A stretch of DNA of 64,000 nucleotides from Flaccisagitta enflata (GCA_965153355.1 OZ231126.1:78182001-78246000), one strand, 5' to 3'; positions 48,651 to 61,105 are shown, counted from the first letter of the stretch. Translations and numbers: made by a program. The notes: generated from the sequence alone by a model not told the origin.

Positions 48651-48738
48651 GTGTTACCGACCGACCGACCGACCGACCGACGGACCGACCGACCGACCGA
48701 CAGAGCGGGTTGTAGAGTCGCGTGCACGCGACTAAAAA
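48651..48738 (+). mobile_element. Family A 3' part with expanded core
   Basis: GACC repeat (48657-48702), then AGAGCGGGTTGTAGAGTCGC and palindrome AGTCGCGTGCACGCGACT plus A's. Confidence 0.75.
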
Positions 48739-48740
48739 CA

Positions 48741-49300
48741 GCATAGGTCATCGGCCCCTTCGGGGCCGCTGCCCCTCTAACCACCTCATGAACTCACATA
48801 GGGGCATCGGGTACCGCTGACCATCTAACGCTTTTGCGACTGTTGCTTTTGCTTTCACACTTATGGGGGATTTTCTCCTCCTTCTTCTTCTCCTTCTCCT
48901 ACGTCCCCCCCCCTCAAATCCCAGTCCCGAGGCCCAAATTCCAGTCTCGAGGCCCAAATCCCAGTCTTGAGGCCCAAATCCCAGCCTCAAGGCCCAAATC
49001 CTAGCCTCAAGGCCTAAATCCTAGCCTGGAGGCCCAGATTTCAGCCGTGAAGCCCAAATCTCAGCCTCAAGGTCAAAATCACAACCAAGAGGCCCAGATC
49101 CCGGCCTTGAGGCCCAAATTTCAGCCTCCAGGCTAGGATTTAGGCCTTGAGGCTAGGATTTGGGCCTTGAGGCTGGGATTTGGGCCTCAAGACTGGGATT
49201 TGGGCCTCGAGACTGGAATTTGGGCCTCGGGACTGGGATTTGAGGGGGAGGGACGGCGGAGAAGGAGGAGGAGAAGGAGGAGAAAATCCCCCATATGTGT
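48741..49300. repeat. Family B fold-back
   Basis: Starts with inverted head GCATAGGTCATCGGCCCCTT, tail-like GGTACCGCTGACCATCTAAC. Then a minisatellite of CCCAAATCCCAGCCTCAAGG units that switches strand near 49125, so 48850-49125 and 49130-49300 form a large hairpin. Confidence 0.7.
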
Positions 49301-49301
49301 G

Positions 49302-51640
49302 AACACCCCCCTCTGGATAGCCCCCCAAAGAAAAACCAAAAAACCCATTCTGGGGACCCCAAGAACTATCATCTAGGATGTCTTGGCTACACAAAACAAC
49401 ATCAGACTAAATCATTTGAAGGCAAAATTTGGGAAAAAGTCACTTTTTATGCAAAAATCAAGTATTTTTTGCCATATTTGGCACTTTCATGGTTCATACA
49501 GCTTCCAAAACTTTAGAAAATATCTAAAAAGTGTAAGATTAGCTAATGTGTAACTAGTTTTACCTTTTCAAGCTAGTTTGGATGGATATTTCAAAGATTA
49601 GAGCAAAAAAATCACTTAAAACCAAAAAAGCGAGTTTAAATTTTTCAGTGATATCTCTTTTTAACACTTTATCCTCCTGAAGAGTCAAAAGAAATTCTTG
49701 TTTTTACTTTTGGGGCCATGCAAAGAGGGGTGTATGGATGACCGACATTGTAGCAAAAGAATGCTGAAAAAAGCTCGATTTTCGGGTTTAAAATGATTTT
49801 TTTGGCTCTAATCTTTGAAATATCCATCCAAACTAGCTTGAAAAGGTAAAAGGCAAATGTCATGGTTCCACAGCATGCTTGAGGGCCCGACTTTCTGCCA
49901 ATCTATGTTAGCTCAAGCTTCCGGTACATCATTGTAAATGATTTTAACGGTTCAAATACATCCATAACTACCCAGTGCACAATTTCAAACCTTTTTTTGT
50001 GACCCTCCCTATCCCTAGGGGGTCCAAAAATTCAATCAAAGGGCTATTTTTGGCATATCTCCATTCTGTCTCCAGTAGAAAAAAGCAAGCAAGACCAATC
50101 AAAAAATGTCTTGTTGTATGAAATTATGAGTTTTCCCCGACCAGTATCAATCCAACAGCATACACAAACAAATTTAACTCATTACGCCAACGATAAGTTA
50201 CCAAAAAATGGTAAATAAATCAGATTTAACCCTTCTCGATTTTTTTGCTTTTTTTTCTCTCAAGGCTGAATATCATGATACTTATTTTTTAAAACCTCCT
50301 TTGTCTTTAACATTAAGCATTTTTTCTTTTGCCATTTGTTGGACAACTACTTGAAGGGCATTCCCCTCCATTTTCATGTTACTGGGTTGATCCTAAGCAG
50401 AGAAATAGTATTTTTCTTGAAGCGTATCTATTCGCGCACACCCCCAAACTTCTTCCTAACGCTTACCTAACGCTTTAGATATGCCACTATTGTGTCAAAG
50501 TGACACAATTCACATGTAAACTGACAACAGCATGTGAAAGAGCGTGAAATTTCGGTTCTACCCTGATAATTTGAAATCTTAACTCTCGAGCGTTTAGCCA
50601 CAATGAAATTTCATATTTTGTTGGTCCTGAAGTGTGAACAGAATTGATACGCTCATCGACGGCTCATCGTAGTTAATTCTTTGTTTCCACACAGCGCTTC
50701 ACACACAATTGCGCGATGCTTTTGTTTCTTAATTTGGTAAAATTTCTTAAAATCAAAATTGGTATATCTCAGTAACTGTTTGAGCTAGCCCGTTGAAATT
50801 TTGCATGGTTGATACCTGGACCAACAGGGTCCTTTGCCTAAATTCTGATGCGACGTAAAGAATGTCGAGTAGTCCAACCAGACCAACCAGCCTACCAGAT
50901 GAAAAAATGAAAAAATGGCATAACTTCTAAAATGATTGTCCGATCTGGTTGAAATTTTGCATGAAGCTTCCTTCAAAGATTCCTCGTCACGGGCATAAAA
51001 AAGAGCTTGGGGAAATAATTTTTTCTTCCAACAGCCCATCCAGCCAGAAATGGTACTTATAGAGATTTTTTTAAAAAACTTTAAAAATTCAAAAAAATTT
51101 CAGAAACATGATCACACATGTTTGCTTGGACGTTATCATTAAGAATTTCACTGTCATATTGATTTCTTAATTATATTTAGCTAATTTTTCTAGTAATAAA
51201 ATTGCCAACAGTATCTATTTAAGCCTAATTTGCATGAAAAATGAGCGCACTTAAGAAAATCCAAGTATGGATCCATATGTAATAATAGCTAAGCTACATG
51301 ATGACGTATGGTTTTGCTCAATTTTCAAACATGTAAAATTGATGAATTTCACCCCGTCCATGGTTGGCTTAGCATGACACCAGCCAAAACCAGTCACACA
51401 TAAGCTATTCCTACACTTTTTAGATATTTTCTAAAGTTTTGGAAGCTGTATGAACCGTGAAAGTGCCAAATATGGCAAAAAATGCTTAATTTTTGCATAA
51501 AAAGTGACTTTTTCCCAAAGTTTGCCTTCCAATGATTTAGTCTAATGTTGTTTTGTATAGCCAAAACATCCTAGATGATAGTTCTTGGGGTCCCCAGAAT
51601 GGGTTTTTTGGTTTTTCTTTGGGGGGCTATCCAGGGGGGG
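49302..51640. mobile_element. 2.3-kb fold-back element with ~250-bp arms
   Basis: Arms 49302-49553 and 51395-51640 are inverted copies with few differences (GGATAGCCCCCCAAAGAAAA, AACTATCATCTAGGATGT, AAAATATCTAAAAAGTGTA). The interior is AT-rich with no long ORF; a second fold-back lies inside at 49560-49849. 50760-51010 has a loose duplication of GTTGAAATTTTGCATG. Confidence 0.75.
49560..49849. mobile_element. Nested palindromic MITE, 290 bp
   Basis: TTACCTTTTCAAGCTAGTTT and complement, with GGATGGATATTTCAAAGATT continuing the inverted match to 45 bases. Confidence 0.75.
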
Positions 51641-51775
51641 GTGTGAAAGCATAGGTCATCGACCCCTTCGGGGCCGCTGCCCTGCTCCCTCCACAACTGC
51701 AACCACAACCAACTCAGGCAGGGCACGGGTACCGCTGACCATCTAACGCTTTTGCGACTATTACTTTTACAGCGT
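51640..51775 (+). repeat. Family B head and tail
   Basis: GCATAGGTCATCGACCCCTT-CGGGGCCGCTGCCC followed by GGCACGGGTACCGCTGACCA and CTAACGCTTTTGCGACTATT, without the minisatellite body. Confidence 0.65.
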
Positions 51776-51805
51776 TTTCAAGCATTTTGAGCGCATAGCT
51801 CCTTC

Positions 51806-51995
51806 CCAAATGCCATTGTAAGTCATTATAAGTCATTCTGAGACATTCTAAGTCATTATTCGTCATTTTAAGTCATTAAGTTATATTAAGTCACTTAAGT
51901 CAATCAAGTCAATGAAGTCATTTAAGTCATTTTGAGTTTTTTTAAGTCATTTCAGGTCGTCTTGAGTCATTTAATGTCAATTAAGGTCATCTTAA
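51806..51995. repeat. TTAAGTCAT minisatellite
   Basis: About 18 diverged 9-11-bp units (AAGTCATT, GAGTCATTT). Confidence 0.8.
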
Positions 51996-52013
51996 GTTAT
52001 CTACAGTATGATT

Positions 52014-52783
52014 GTTTTCGTTTGTAACATTTCATGACGACATAATTCTTAAAGTAATTGAAATAATTGAATTCTGAAAAAAGTTCCTAAAAGACTATGA
52101 AAATACATTTTATAACATATTGATCAAAGGATCTATTTAGAAAAATCTGATTCTCTCGTGAAAAAAATGAACTACAGGACCAACTTGACAAGTTGTAAAA
52201 TTGAAAAATTTGAGAAAATTTAACAGATGGACTGTTTACCTTTAAATTGTTCTCATTTCTAAACGGTTTGAGCTACAGATGCCAGATTGGTCTCAAATGA
52301 AAGATAATTTGATCTAGTTTTAAGGTTTTCTGATGAGTAAGCACTGATTTGATGTTTTGAATACAATTAATTAACTATAGGCACACACTTTTGTTAAATT
52401 TCTAAAAATGATCACATTTCTTTCATGTTTTGTATGATATGTGTTTCCAAACAGGTTTCTTTCTTTTTATTTTCTAAAACTACTTCAAATTAGCTTTCAT
52501 TTGAGACCAACCTGGTATTTGTAGGTCAAATCGTTTAGAAATAAGAGCGATACAAAGAAAAACAGTTTATCTCAAGACATGAAAAACAGTTCATTATAGC
52601 CAAATATGACTTACAACAAATAGTAAGAAATCTGGATCCAAATTTTGTTAAAAAGTTTTGGGATTTTAATACTATAAAATGTATTTTCAATATCTTTCAC
52701 TATTTTTTTTCAGAATATGATCATCTCTACAACTTTAAAAGTTATGTCGTCATGAAATGTTACAAACGAAAACAATCATACTG
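52014..52783. mobile_element. TA-flanked palindromic element, 770 bp
   Basis: CAGTATGATTGTTTTCGTTT and complement, extending past 40 bases (CATTTCATGACGACATAA). TA at 52012-52013 and 52784-52785. Internal GAGCTACAGATGCCAGATTG shared with 37093-38070. Confidence 0.85.
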
Positions 52784-52820
52784 TATGTCCCGCACGCGAC
52801 TTATAGGTGTTGGCCTTGTT

Positions 52821-53627
52821 TTATTCCAAACTAGACAAACCTAATAAGAGCTTTACCAGTACAACAATGCCGATGGGATGAAATATGACTTTTTTTTATT
52901 GTTTTTGGTGTCTATGTTTGCTCTTTTTGATTCACTGTCTACATAAGAGGAGAAAGCAGAACAACGATTTAAAACAAATATTGATCGAAAGTATAAACGA
53001 ATGTCTGTTAAGATGAGGGTCATTTGACTAGTAGGGATAAGCTTTATCATTCCGTCATCTGTTGTATATCTAAGCTAATGCGTAAGATTGGTCATCATTT
53101 GTTGTGATATAAAGACGGGAGGGGGACAGAGAGAAAGAATATGAAGAAACAGAAAGAGGAGAGAAACGTATAAAGAGTCTAGTTGATATAGATTAAAATT
53201 ATATACATAAGCAACGGCAGCCAATTCAGTTTCAGAACCGGAAAACTATCATAACGATTAGACAAGTTTTTCCTCGTCGACTAGTGACTTCATTTTGACT
53301 CGCTCATATGATCGATATATATTTCCAATATTGACAAGAGAATCAGGATCATGACGTCATGTTAGTACAAAAATCCCCAAATTCATTCGCCATGAATAAT
53401 TTTGAATAGATTCGCATATCCGTATTCGTTAAGTAGATAGATTAGAATCCGACGTCCGCGTCCTCGAAAGGTAGAAAGGTAGAAAAGGTAGAATCTTGCT
53501 TGACGAGATGGCGAATAATTGCCACATCGCATTTTCTAAAACGGAATATTGATTCAAGAATACGGCAATAGTACCAGTCATTATCCAGTCTATCCTGCAA
53601 TGAAAGACAGAAACTTTATCGTCAGAA
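52821..53627. other. Region downstream of the unidentified gene
   Basis: AT-rich, no ORF or repeat of note. It would contain that gene's 3' UTR (- strand). Confidence 0.4.
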
Positions 53628-53892
53628 TCAGGCCACTGTGTCGATGAAAGAGTCGATGGGCGGGGGTTCCATGGTGGGTTGGGGGGTGGGGGGTTCAACG
53701 AGGGCGGGCTCGATGGGGAACGACCCCTGGGGTTCCACGGGGATCTCCGTGGGCACGAGACAGTAAGGATTGGATTCGAGCGGACAGACGCTGCCGACGG
53801 GGAAAGTGTCGCTGGATGAAGCCGCCGCTGATGCAGGGAGTCCGTCCGTCATTCGCATCAAGCTGCTCTGATGCCACGAGTTACGATGAGCC
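53628..53892 (-). CDS. Unidentified gene, terminal exon with Pro-rich tail
   Basis: Acceptor CTTTTCAATACAG; reads (R)AHRNSWHQSSLMRMTDGLPA and later EPPTPQPTMEPPPIDSFIDT, stop TGA at 53628-53630. It joins in phase to the exon at 54946-55097. The Pro/Glu-rich end resembles a cytoplasmic protein-interaction tail, but I do not recognise the family. Confidence 0.6.
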
Positions 53893-53984
53893 CTGTATTG
53901 AAAAGGGGGGGGGGGGGTGTGTGGAAGATCACGCAGGGCTAAGAAATAAAGACATACCAGACTGGTAGTGGTATGCCATACCTC

Positions 53985-54566
53985 CACTACACAGTCCATC
54001 AAATCCCATCCTGATAGGAACGAAACGCCTAACGCCACATTACACCACTCAACCCACCTACCCAGTCCATCAAATCCCACCCTGATGGGAAAAAACCGCC
54101 TAACGCCACTGTACACCACTCAACCTACCTACACAGTCCATCAAATCCCACCCTGATGGGAAAAAAACGCCTAACCCCACTTAACACCACTCAACCCACC
54201 TACACGGTCCATCAAATCCCATCCTGATGGGAGAAAAATGTGTGACCTACCGACCAACCGACCTACCGACCAACTGACACGGCAAGGTGTAGAGTCGCGT
54301 GTCCACGAACAAAAAAATGCCTAATGCCACTTTACACCACTCAATCTACCTACACAGTCTATCAAATCCCATCCTGATGGGAAAATATACGCCTAACGCC
54401 ACTTAACACCACTCAACCCACCTACACAGTCCATCAAATCCCACCCTGATGGAAAAAAACGCCTAACGCCACTTTATACCACTCAACCCACCTACACAGT
54501 CCATCAAATCCCACCCTGATGGGGAAAAAAACGCCTAACGCCACTTTATACCACTCAACCCACCTG
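53985..54566. repeat. ~71-bp minisatellite interrupted by a family A end
   Basis: Seven units of CACAGTCCATCAAATCCCAC-CCTGATGGGAAAAAA...CGCCTAACGCCACTTTACAC-CACTCAACC. Family A sequence (54239-54315: ACCGACCAACCGACC core, GTAGAGTCGCGTGTCC end) sits within the fourth unit. It lies in the last intron of the unidentified - strand gene. Confidence 0.85.
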
Positions 54567-54587
54567 CACTACTTGCGCAGCTTGTTG

Positions 54588-54832
54588 GATGAATAAATGA
54601 ATGAATGAATACGCTAATCAGCCTTACCTTGGACACATGAATGCTTACGTAAATGAATGAACGAATGGATGATTTAATGAAGGAATGAATGGATGAATGA
54701 ATGCGCCAATCTTGAAAAAAAATTTGCCAAATGAATGAATGAATGAATGAATGAATGAATGAATGAATGAATGAATGAATGAAAGAATGAATGAATGAAT
54801 GAATGAATGAATGAATGAATGAATGAATGAAT
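54588..54832. repeat. GAAT microsatellite
   Basis: TGAATGAA repeat, degenerate to the left and pure at 54730-54832. Confidence 0.9.
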
Positions 54833-54945
54833 TGGTCAGATGGGTAACTGAATCTACTTTTCGGTCTTTCTTTTGGACCCAATCACATAAAATGGACAGA
54901 GCGAATCAGGATCAGGAAGTCGAATGAATTCGTCTTCGTCGTTAC

Positions 54946-55097
54946 CTGGGTGGATGTAAGAGTACGTTTCTAGGTGGAAGTTGATACTTTGAGTCGACCA
55001 TGACGCGGTTTTCCGCGTTGTAGACGCGTTGCTCGCGTTTGTCCAAATATAAAGCGTTGTCGTGTTCGTAATGCGGAACGCCACCCAATGAAGCATT
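54946..55097 (-). CDS. Unidentified gene, penultimate exon
   Basis: Acceptor TCCGATAG, donor CCCAG|GTAAC. In the frame matching the next exon it encodes NASLGGVPHYEHDNALYLDK then REQRVYNAENRVMVDSKYQL. Of the two frames open across the exon, this one has ordinary protein composition and joins the next exon in phase. The product is not recognised; hydrophilic and Tyr/Arg-rich. Confidence 0.6.
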
Positions 55098-55643
55098 CTA
55101 TCGGACGAAAATGAATTTGGTGTTATAGGACAATGATGAATGCATCATGTCACTTTTCAATAGCAAAACGCATTGTAACAAGCTTACAAGCAAACTTACT
55201 CGCCTGCATTATTCTTCATTTTCCCATGGTTGGAGGTATTGAAAGCAAGCAAACCAACAGGCAAACATACAATCACACTCGCCTGCATTCTGAGTTTGCT
55301 ATTCTTCCTTTCATTTTTCAATGGCTAAACATGTTGAAGCAAGCTTACGAAAAATCTTACTTTTTTTCCTATTTTTCATTTATCCGTGGTTTGATGTATT
55401 GGAAGCAAGCTTACCAACGAGCAAACATACAATCAAACTCGTCTGAATTCTGAGTTTCCTATTTATGTCATTCTTCCACAGTTTAAAGTACATGGACACA
55501 CGCAACTGATAACCAAACAATCTAGCAAACAAGCAACTGATAACCAAACAATCGAGCAGACAAGCAAGCACACTCGCCTGCATTATGAGTTTCCTATTCT
55601 TCATGTCATTTTTCCATGGCTGGACGTATTGGAGCGGAAGTAC

Positions 55644-55729
55644 GCCGTGTCCTCCTATCGCGTGTGGGACTCTTCTTGCTTCCCTCGCGTACGTCTTCTG
55701 CCCGATACGTTGTTCCAAAGCCATTTCAA
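55644..55729 (-). CDS. Tentative middle exon of the unidentified gene
   Basis: If spliced after TATTGAG and ended at GGC|GTAC, its 86 bases join the exons on either side in phase, reading EMALEQRIGQKTYAREARRV. The acceptor lacks a good pyrimidine tract. It is kept only because it is GC-richer than its surroundings and phase-compatible. Confidence 0.22.
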
Positions 55730-56104
55730 CTCAATAGGTTTTGCTTGATTTGGTTTGCTTTTGTTTTTATTTTCACTCGTATATATATTTTTTTGGATGT
55801 TTCTGGTTTTTGGTTTGTTTTTACTTCTTCATTTGGTTGTTTAAAAGTGACCAAAAAAATTAATCGTATTTGTGCATCAAGCACGAGAAAAAAACAGCGA
55901 TTTTCAAATATTCTCTTTTTCAATGTTTGCTTTTCAACTGGTGTATACGTTTGGTCTGCAGTTTGTTTGGATTGTCGTAAGAATCGGTTTCTAATGAGTC
56001 CTCGATGATCATTCATGATTAACTCATCGATGATTGTTGCTCTTCTTTCTTTACGTAGATCATCCTCTTTGCAAACCGGGTCTCATAATCAACATCATGT
56101 GTTC

Positions 56105-56350
<246 letters not shown>

Positions 56351-56394
56351 GGATAGATAGAGGAAAGAAAGAAGGAAAGAAACAAGTGACGCGG

Positions 56395-56776
56395 GGTCAC
56401 AATATCGTTGCGGACGGGTGGGCAGGGGCATCCAACCTCCATCCACACCCTATGCCCCCACACCAACACACCTTCACTTTTTATTTTTTATAAGAACGTC
56501 ATTGTTTTTCTGAAGCCTTCAAAAGAGATAGAGATAGCTACTAGTAAAATAGCTACGATGTTCTTAATTTTTGAGCGATTTCAAGGCTTGATGTTCTTAT
56601 AAATAAACTAGGTTCTTATAAAAAATAAAAAGTGTACTTATAAAAACATCTAAAACACTCATTTTCCACTTTTCGACTCATGGGTTACGGACGGACCGAT
56701 TGAGGGCCCGACGGAAAGACCAACGGACGGACAAAGCCTCTTATAGAGTTGCGTGTCCGCAACTAGAAAAGAAAAA

Positions 56777-56864
<88 letters not shown>

Positions 56865-57065
56865 AAAGAGAGAATGAAAAAGTGACGTGGGGCCACAATG
56901 TTGTTGCGGACGGGTGGGCAGGGGCATCCAACCCCCATTCACACTTCAACCCTCACAAACAATTTTTTTTCACTTTTCGACTTGATCACCACGAACGGAC
57001 GGACGGACGAACTAATGGACTGACGGACAAAGTCTCCACTAGAGTTGTGTGTTCGCAAATAAAAA
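56395..57065. repeat. Diverged family A pair and GAAA microsatellite
   Basis: Two related units: 56395-56770 and 56880-57065. Each begins GTTGCGGACGGGTGGGCAGG-GGCATCCAACC and ends with a GGACGGAC core and AGAGTTGCGTGTCCGCAACT or similar. The first contains the ATGTTCTTA repeat (56486-56640). 56766-56870 is GAAA. Confidence 0.6.
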
Positions 57066-57158
57066 GAGAGGAAGATAGGGAGAAAGAAAGAACTGTCACA
57101 TCACCAAATTGACAACCAACAGTGACCTGCAAGCGGTTGCGGTATAAAGCCTTCTTAC

Positions 57159-57232
57159 CTGACCTCTGCGTTTCGCCGTAAGATTTACAACGTTTGATTT
57201 TCCTAGCTAGTAATCGGTACTCTGTCATATGC
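57159..57232 (-). CDS. Candidate upstream exon of the unidentified gene
   Basis: A strong acceptor (run of T's then GGTCTAG) and donor CAG|GTAAGA bound 74 bases encoding HMTEYRLLARKIKRCKSYGE. The basic RKIKRCK would suit the inner side of a membrane helix. Its phase reaches the exon at 54946 only through a middle exon such as 55644-55729. Confidence 0.35.
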
Positions 57233-57514
57233 CTAGACCAAAAAAAAAAAAAAGAAATACAATAGGAACTGAATGAAAAGTTTATTGACGAACAACAGCA
57301 ATAATTCCAAGTTCATTCTCTTATCAAAATAAACGTTTCAATAAAGTCGCAGAATACTGAGGAGAACATGTGAAATTGCGTCAATCGAAGAAAAAAAATA
57401 ACATGCAAGTCAGATTCCCAAGACAGACATACAAAGACACAACCGATCATGCGGCATATTAGTTTAAAGGTAAAATGATGCATCATAAAGTGGCTTGTAA
57501 ATACACATATATCA

Positions 57515-57581
57515 CACACGCACACACACACACACACACGCACGCACACAAACACACACACACAAACACACACACACACCA

Positions 57582-57675
<94 letters not shown>
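57515..57675. repeat. AC microsatellite
   Basis: About 160 bases of AC with a few changes, pure from 57585. Confidence 0.9.
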
Positions 57676-57677
<2 letters not shown>

Positions 57678-57714
57678 AATGATTGCTTAAAAATACTAAG
57701 GCGAATTACAGTTA

Positions 57715-58276
57715 CAGGGTGATTTTTTTCAAGTGGGGGAAAGTTTTAAGGCATCAAATTTTAGTTATGACATTTCAGGATGAACCAAAATTAGTTTATA
57801 GTTGCAAACTACTTGACATTTACTTTTCAAGAAAGAAAAGATATTTTTGGCAAATTTTGTTAATATTTTTATCAAACCCAAAATTTCAGGAAAATCAATG
57901 TTTTTTTATGAAATTGCTTATATGGATGAAGCTGAAATTACAAAATTTTAGTAAAAAACTGTTTTAAATAAAAACCAGAGTTAAAATATCCAAATTAGTG
58001 ATAAAAGTAAACTGACATTCAACTTTTTGACCAAAATAAGTTTTTATGGTGCATAATTCAAAAATTCACTATTGCAAAAAAATGATATGAACTTAATGGA
58101 TTGAAAATGGTCAACTATGCTAAATTGAATTCAAAACTGGTCAAAAATATTTTCTATTTCTTGAATATCAAATGTCAAATAGTTTGCAAGTAAACACTAA
58201 CTTTGGTTTATCTTCAAATTGCATAATGGAAATTTGATGTCTTAATACTTTCCCCCACTTGAAAAAAATCACCCTG
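57715..58276. mobile_element. TA-flanked palindromic MITE, 562 bp
   Basis: CAGGGTGATTTTTTTCAAGT plus GGGGGAAAGT and complement, TA at 57713-57714 and 58277-58278. Confidence 0.85.
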
Positions 58277-60025
58277 TATGATGGCATCACTGCTCATTGC
58301 CCACCCTCAGTGTTGATGGCCTCCCTCTTTAGAAGCCCATTCCCATCAGACCAAGCCAAACCGCACCCGACAAGAAAAGCTACTATGTATCCGGCCTTGC
58401 GCTTCTGTTCGTCATTCCATGAAGGCCCTTAAGATGGCGCTTCTTTCTGATGGCACCCAGTAGACTGTATTGGACAGATGGCATAAGAAGGTCTGTATTG
58501 GACAGATGGCATCCGCATTTTGTTTTCAACGGATGGTGTCCAAGAACGAGTGGAAACTTGCAGATGCCGTCGTTTTGAAGTTCTCAATTCTCACGCATCT
58601 TCGAATTTCTCATTCATACTGAAAAAGAAAATAATATTGTTTGTTTACGTCATAGTCATAGCAGAATTTTTTACGTTCATGTGTAGATCTTATGAATTAG
58701 TGTTGACTAAGTACTTGCATATTTGGTAAGGTACAGAATTTGAAATTAACAAAATCACACATTTGTCAGCCATTAAGACGAACAAACACTGTTATCCCTG
58801 AAGCATTAAGAGTGTGAAGAGGACAGCTATTGTATTGACGTGGAAAACTTCAATAAACTTTTTTGACATGTAGAAGATGACTTTGTGATGCCTTTCTACG
58901 CATCTTATAACGAAAAGTATCCTTGTCAATTGATGAAGCAATGTCGGTGCAGTGGGCATAGAGCAAAACTGCCTAAACTGGAGGGATGTGTGTATCTTTA
59001 TTTTGTATGACATCTTTTAAGTTTGAAATAAATGCTTTTCAAATGATACTCAATTCCGTGAGTTTGTTAGGTGCTACGAATAACTGCTACTCTATCAGTT
59101 TAGGCAAAAACCCTCATTGTTCGGTTCATTTTTCATCGATACATCAAGTTGCTTTGACGTACGGACACCAAGTACAATAGATACGAAAAGTTCCTGTAGT
59201 TTTTCACTATTTCTGTGAATTAAAACAGAAAAAAAAAAACAACAACAATGACAAACAAATTTTGATATTTGTCATGCCTTAGTCCAATCTTTGGAATCTT
59301 AGTTTGTGCCCATCACCAAAATTTTCTGTCCCGTATCTTTGAGGCGATTCTAGTTCTTTGTTAATTAGTCTTTCTCATTTTTCAAGTACCATTTCTGTCA
59401 TCGTTCAATTACCATTTTGTTAATCCAGACATTCACTCAGTCAATGGGGAATCGAAAAAAGCAAAAAACGACGAATGAGTAGTGAGTGTGTATACAACAA
59501 CAATATTTCCAAGACTAGCATCTACATTTCAAAATCTATGAAAGTAAAACAAGGAAGGGAACAACTATGTCAGGTCTGATTTAAGGTGGTGGCACCCTAA
59601 CCATAAGATTATGATGCCAGTATTCTCAGTTACAACTTCTCATTTTTAATTCAAACCAACCAAGGACAAGGTTCATTGTGGTCGCAGCTTCTTGACCTCT
59701 AAAAATTAAAGACATTCTTTGCTTGCAGTCATGAACCTTTGACCTTTTTCCCACCTTGTCCCGAGTTGGTCCTGAGTTGGCTACTGTAAAAATTCAGTGA
59801 AAACAACTTTTTAATAGAGAGGGACTGTAAAGTGTAACACTTTCTTTGGCATCAAGGGCGGTCGTTGAGCTTATTAACTAAAAAGTTGGTTTGTCACTCG
59901 ACTTTTTCTTAACAAAACAGTCCAGTTACTTATCAATTAAATGTTATAAGCATGGTATTTTAACCAGCATAAATATCTTTTTATGTTCACAGGAAATCAC
60001 TCATCGACATTGAACTGTTATTCAT
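58277..60025. other. Intergenic, nothing recognised
   Basis: A small TATCCGGCCTTGCGC at 58388 is a family A 5' remnant (- strand). Tandem GACAGATGGCAT-like copies lie at 58480-58515. No gene signal. Confidence 0.4.
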
Positions 60026-60421
60026 GGGACCCTAATAAGAGGTGAGGAGGGACCCAAATGTTTAGCAGCCCCCCCTACAGCTTACATGGCTCAAGCAATT
60101 TTCTCACTTCCAGTGGCGGTTGACACCTTAGGTGGATACAATTGGCGCCACCGTGGCGTTTTTTGAATTTCCACCTAGAACACCCCTAAATTTTCAAAAT
60201 TAGTGGAAAAAAGTGTTCATTTTTTGGAGGGCAAATTTGAGCAATTTATCTAAATCTAGGGGTGTTCTAAATGGAAATTCAAAAATCGCCACGGTAGCGC
60301 CAATTGTATCCACCTAAGGTGTCAACCGCTACTGGAAATAAGAAAATTACTTGAGGCATGTGAGCTGTAGGGGGGGCTGCTAAACCTTTGGGTCCCTCCT
60401 CACTTCTTATTAGGGTCCTGT
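60026..60421. mobile_element. Fold-back element adjoining the prominin stop codon
   Basis: Arms of about 190 bases: GGACCCTAATAAGAGGTGAG at the left and its close complement at the right, with GGTGTCAACCGC and TTGTATCCACCTAAGGTG also inverted. It ends about 20 bases from the TAA of the prominin-like gene, so it forms its 3' UTR. Confidence 0.8.
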
Positions 60422-60440
60422 CTGTAGAAAAAGCATTCTA

Positions 60441-61105
60441 TTACATATGCCCCGTATTCGTGTAACTACCGTACCCATTATATCCATTATAACCCCCATA
60501 TCCATCATCCCAGCCTGCTTCTCCTCCATTTCCCACATGACCCACCGGATAATTATTCCCGTCGTAATTCGGGTACATTTGCGTGGTCTGCGTGTGGTAA
60601 ATCGGATCTGCAACAGGAGCAGCAGCAGCAGCAGCAGCAGCAGCATTGGCGCCATTATGCGGCACCGGCGACACTCGATTCTTCTTCCCATTCGCTGCCG
60701 CAGTCGCCGCAGCACCCGCAGCAGCGCCACCGGCTTCCTTATCTTTGCCGCCGCCGCTGCGGAAGTTGGCTTCTTCTCTCAGCAATCCGGCGAATTTCAC
60801 GGCGAAAATGACGGCGAGAATGCCGAGCATGCAATGAGCGCCGAAGCCGAAGAAGTAAGCGTGCAGCGGGTCGACGACGGCGCCGCAGGGGATCTCGACG
60901 AGGGCTTGGACCAACTCCCAGATGTCGTTGCACGGCGCCACGTTGGTGCGGAGACGCGTGAAGACGCCGGAAATGGCGCCATCGAGAATGGAAGTGAGGG
61001 TCGTTAGGAAGCCGTCGATGGAATTGGAGACGGAAGACAGGATTCGAGGAGATAAGGAAGCGAAGGAAGAGTTGATGGAAGACGCGGTGTTTAGCGTTAG
61101 GTTAT
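60441..61105 (-). CDS. Prominin-like terminal exon: TM5 and cytoplasmic tail
   Basis: Acceptor ATGATCCAG; joins in phase as (D)NLTLNTASSINSSFASL. Contains VAPCNDIWELVQALVEIPCG then AVVDPLHAYFFGFGAHCMLG, matching the prominin TM5 entry (…C-YIVDPLN-FWFGIG…IFAVKLAKYY). The tail is Ala-rich then Tyr/Asn/Gly-rich and ends NTGHM with TAA at 60441-60443. The vertebrate tail is quite different, which is normal for distant prominins. Confidence 0.9.

Larger units (their letters stand above)
46714..52820. mobile_element. 6.1-kb nested structure bounded by ~34-bp inverted repeats
   Basis: Left end AACAAGGCCAACACCTATAA-GTCGCGTGCAGGAC (46714-46747). The right end (52786-52820) is its inverted copy with one difference. 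Inside: AACCAGACTCA array, TGACCAAAAA array, a family A end, family B copies, a 2.3-kb fold-back and a MITE. No transposase. The outer ends are the family A 5' end, so it may be a giant family A derivative or two separate insertions. Confidence 0.5.
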
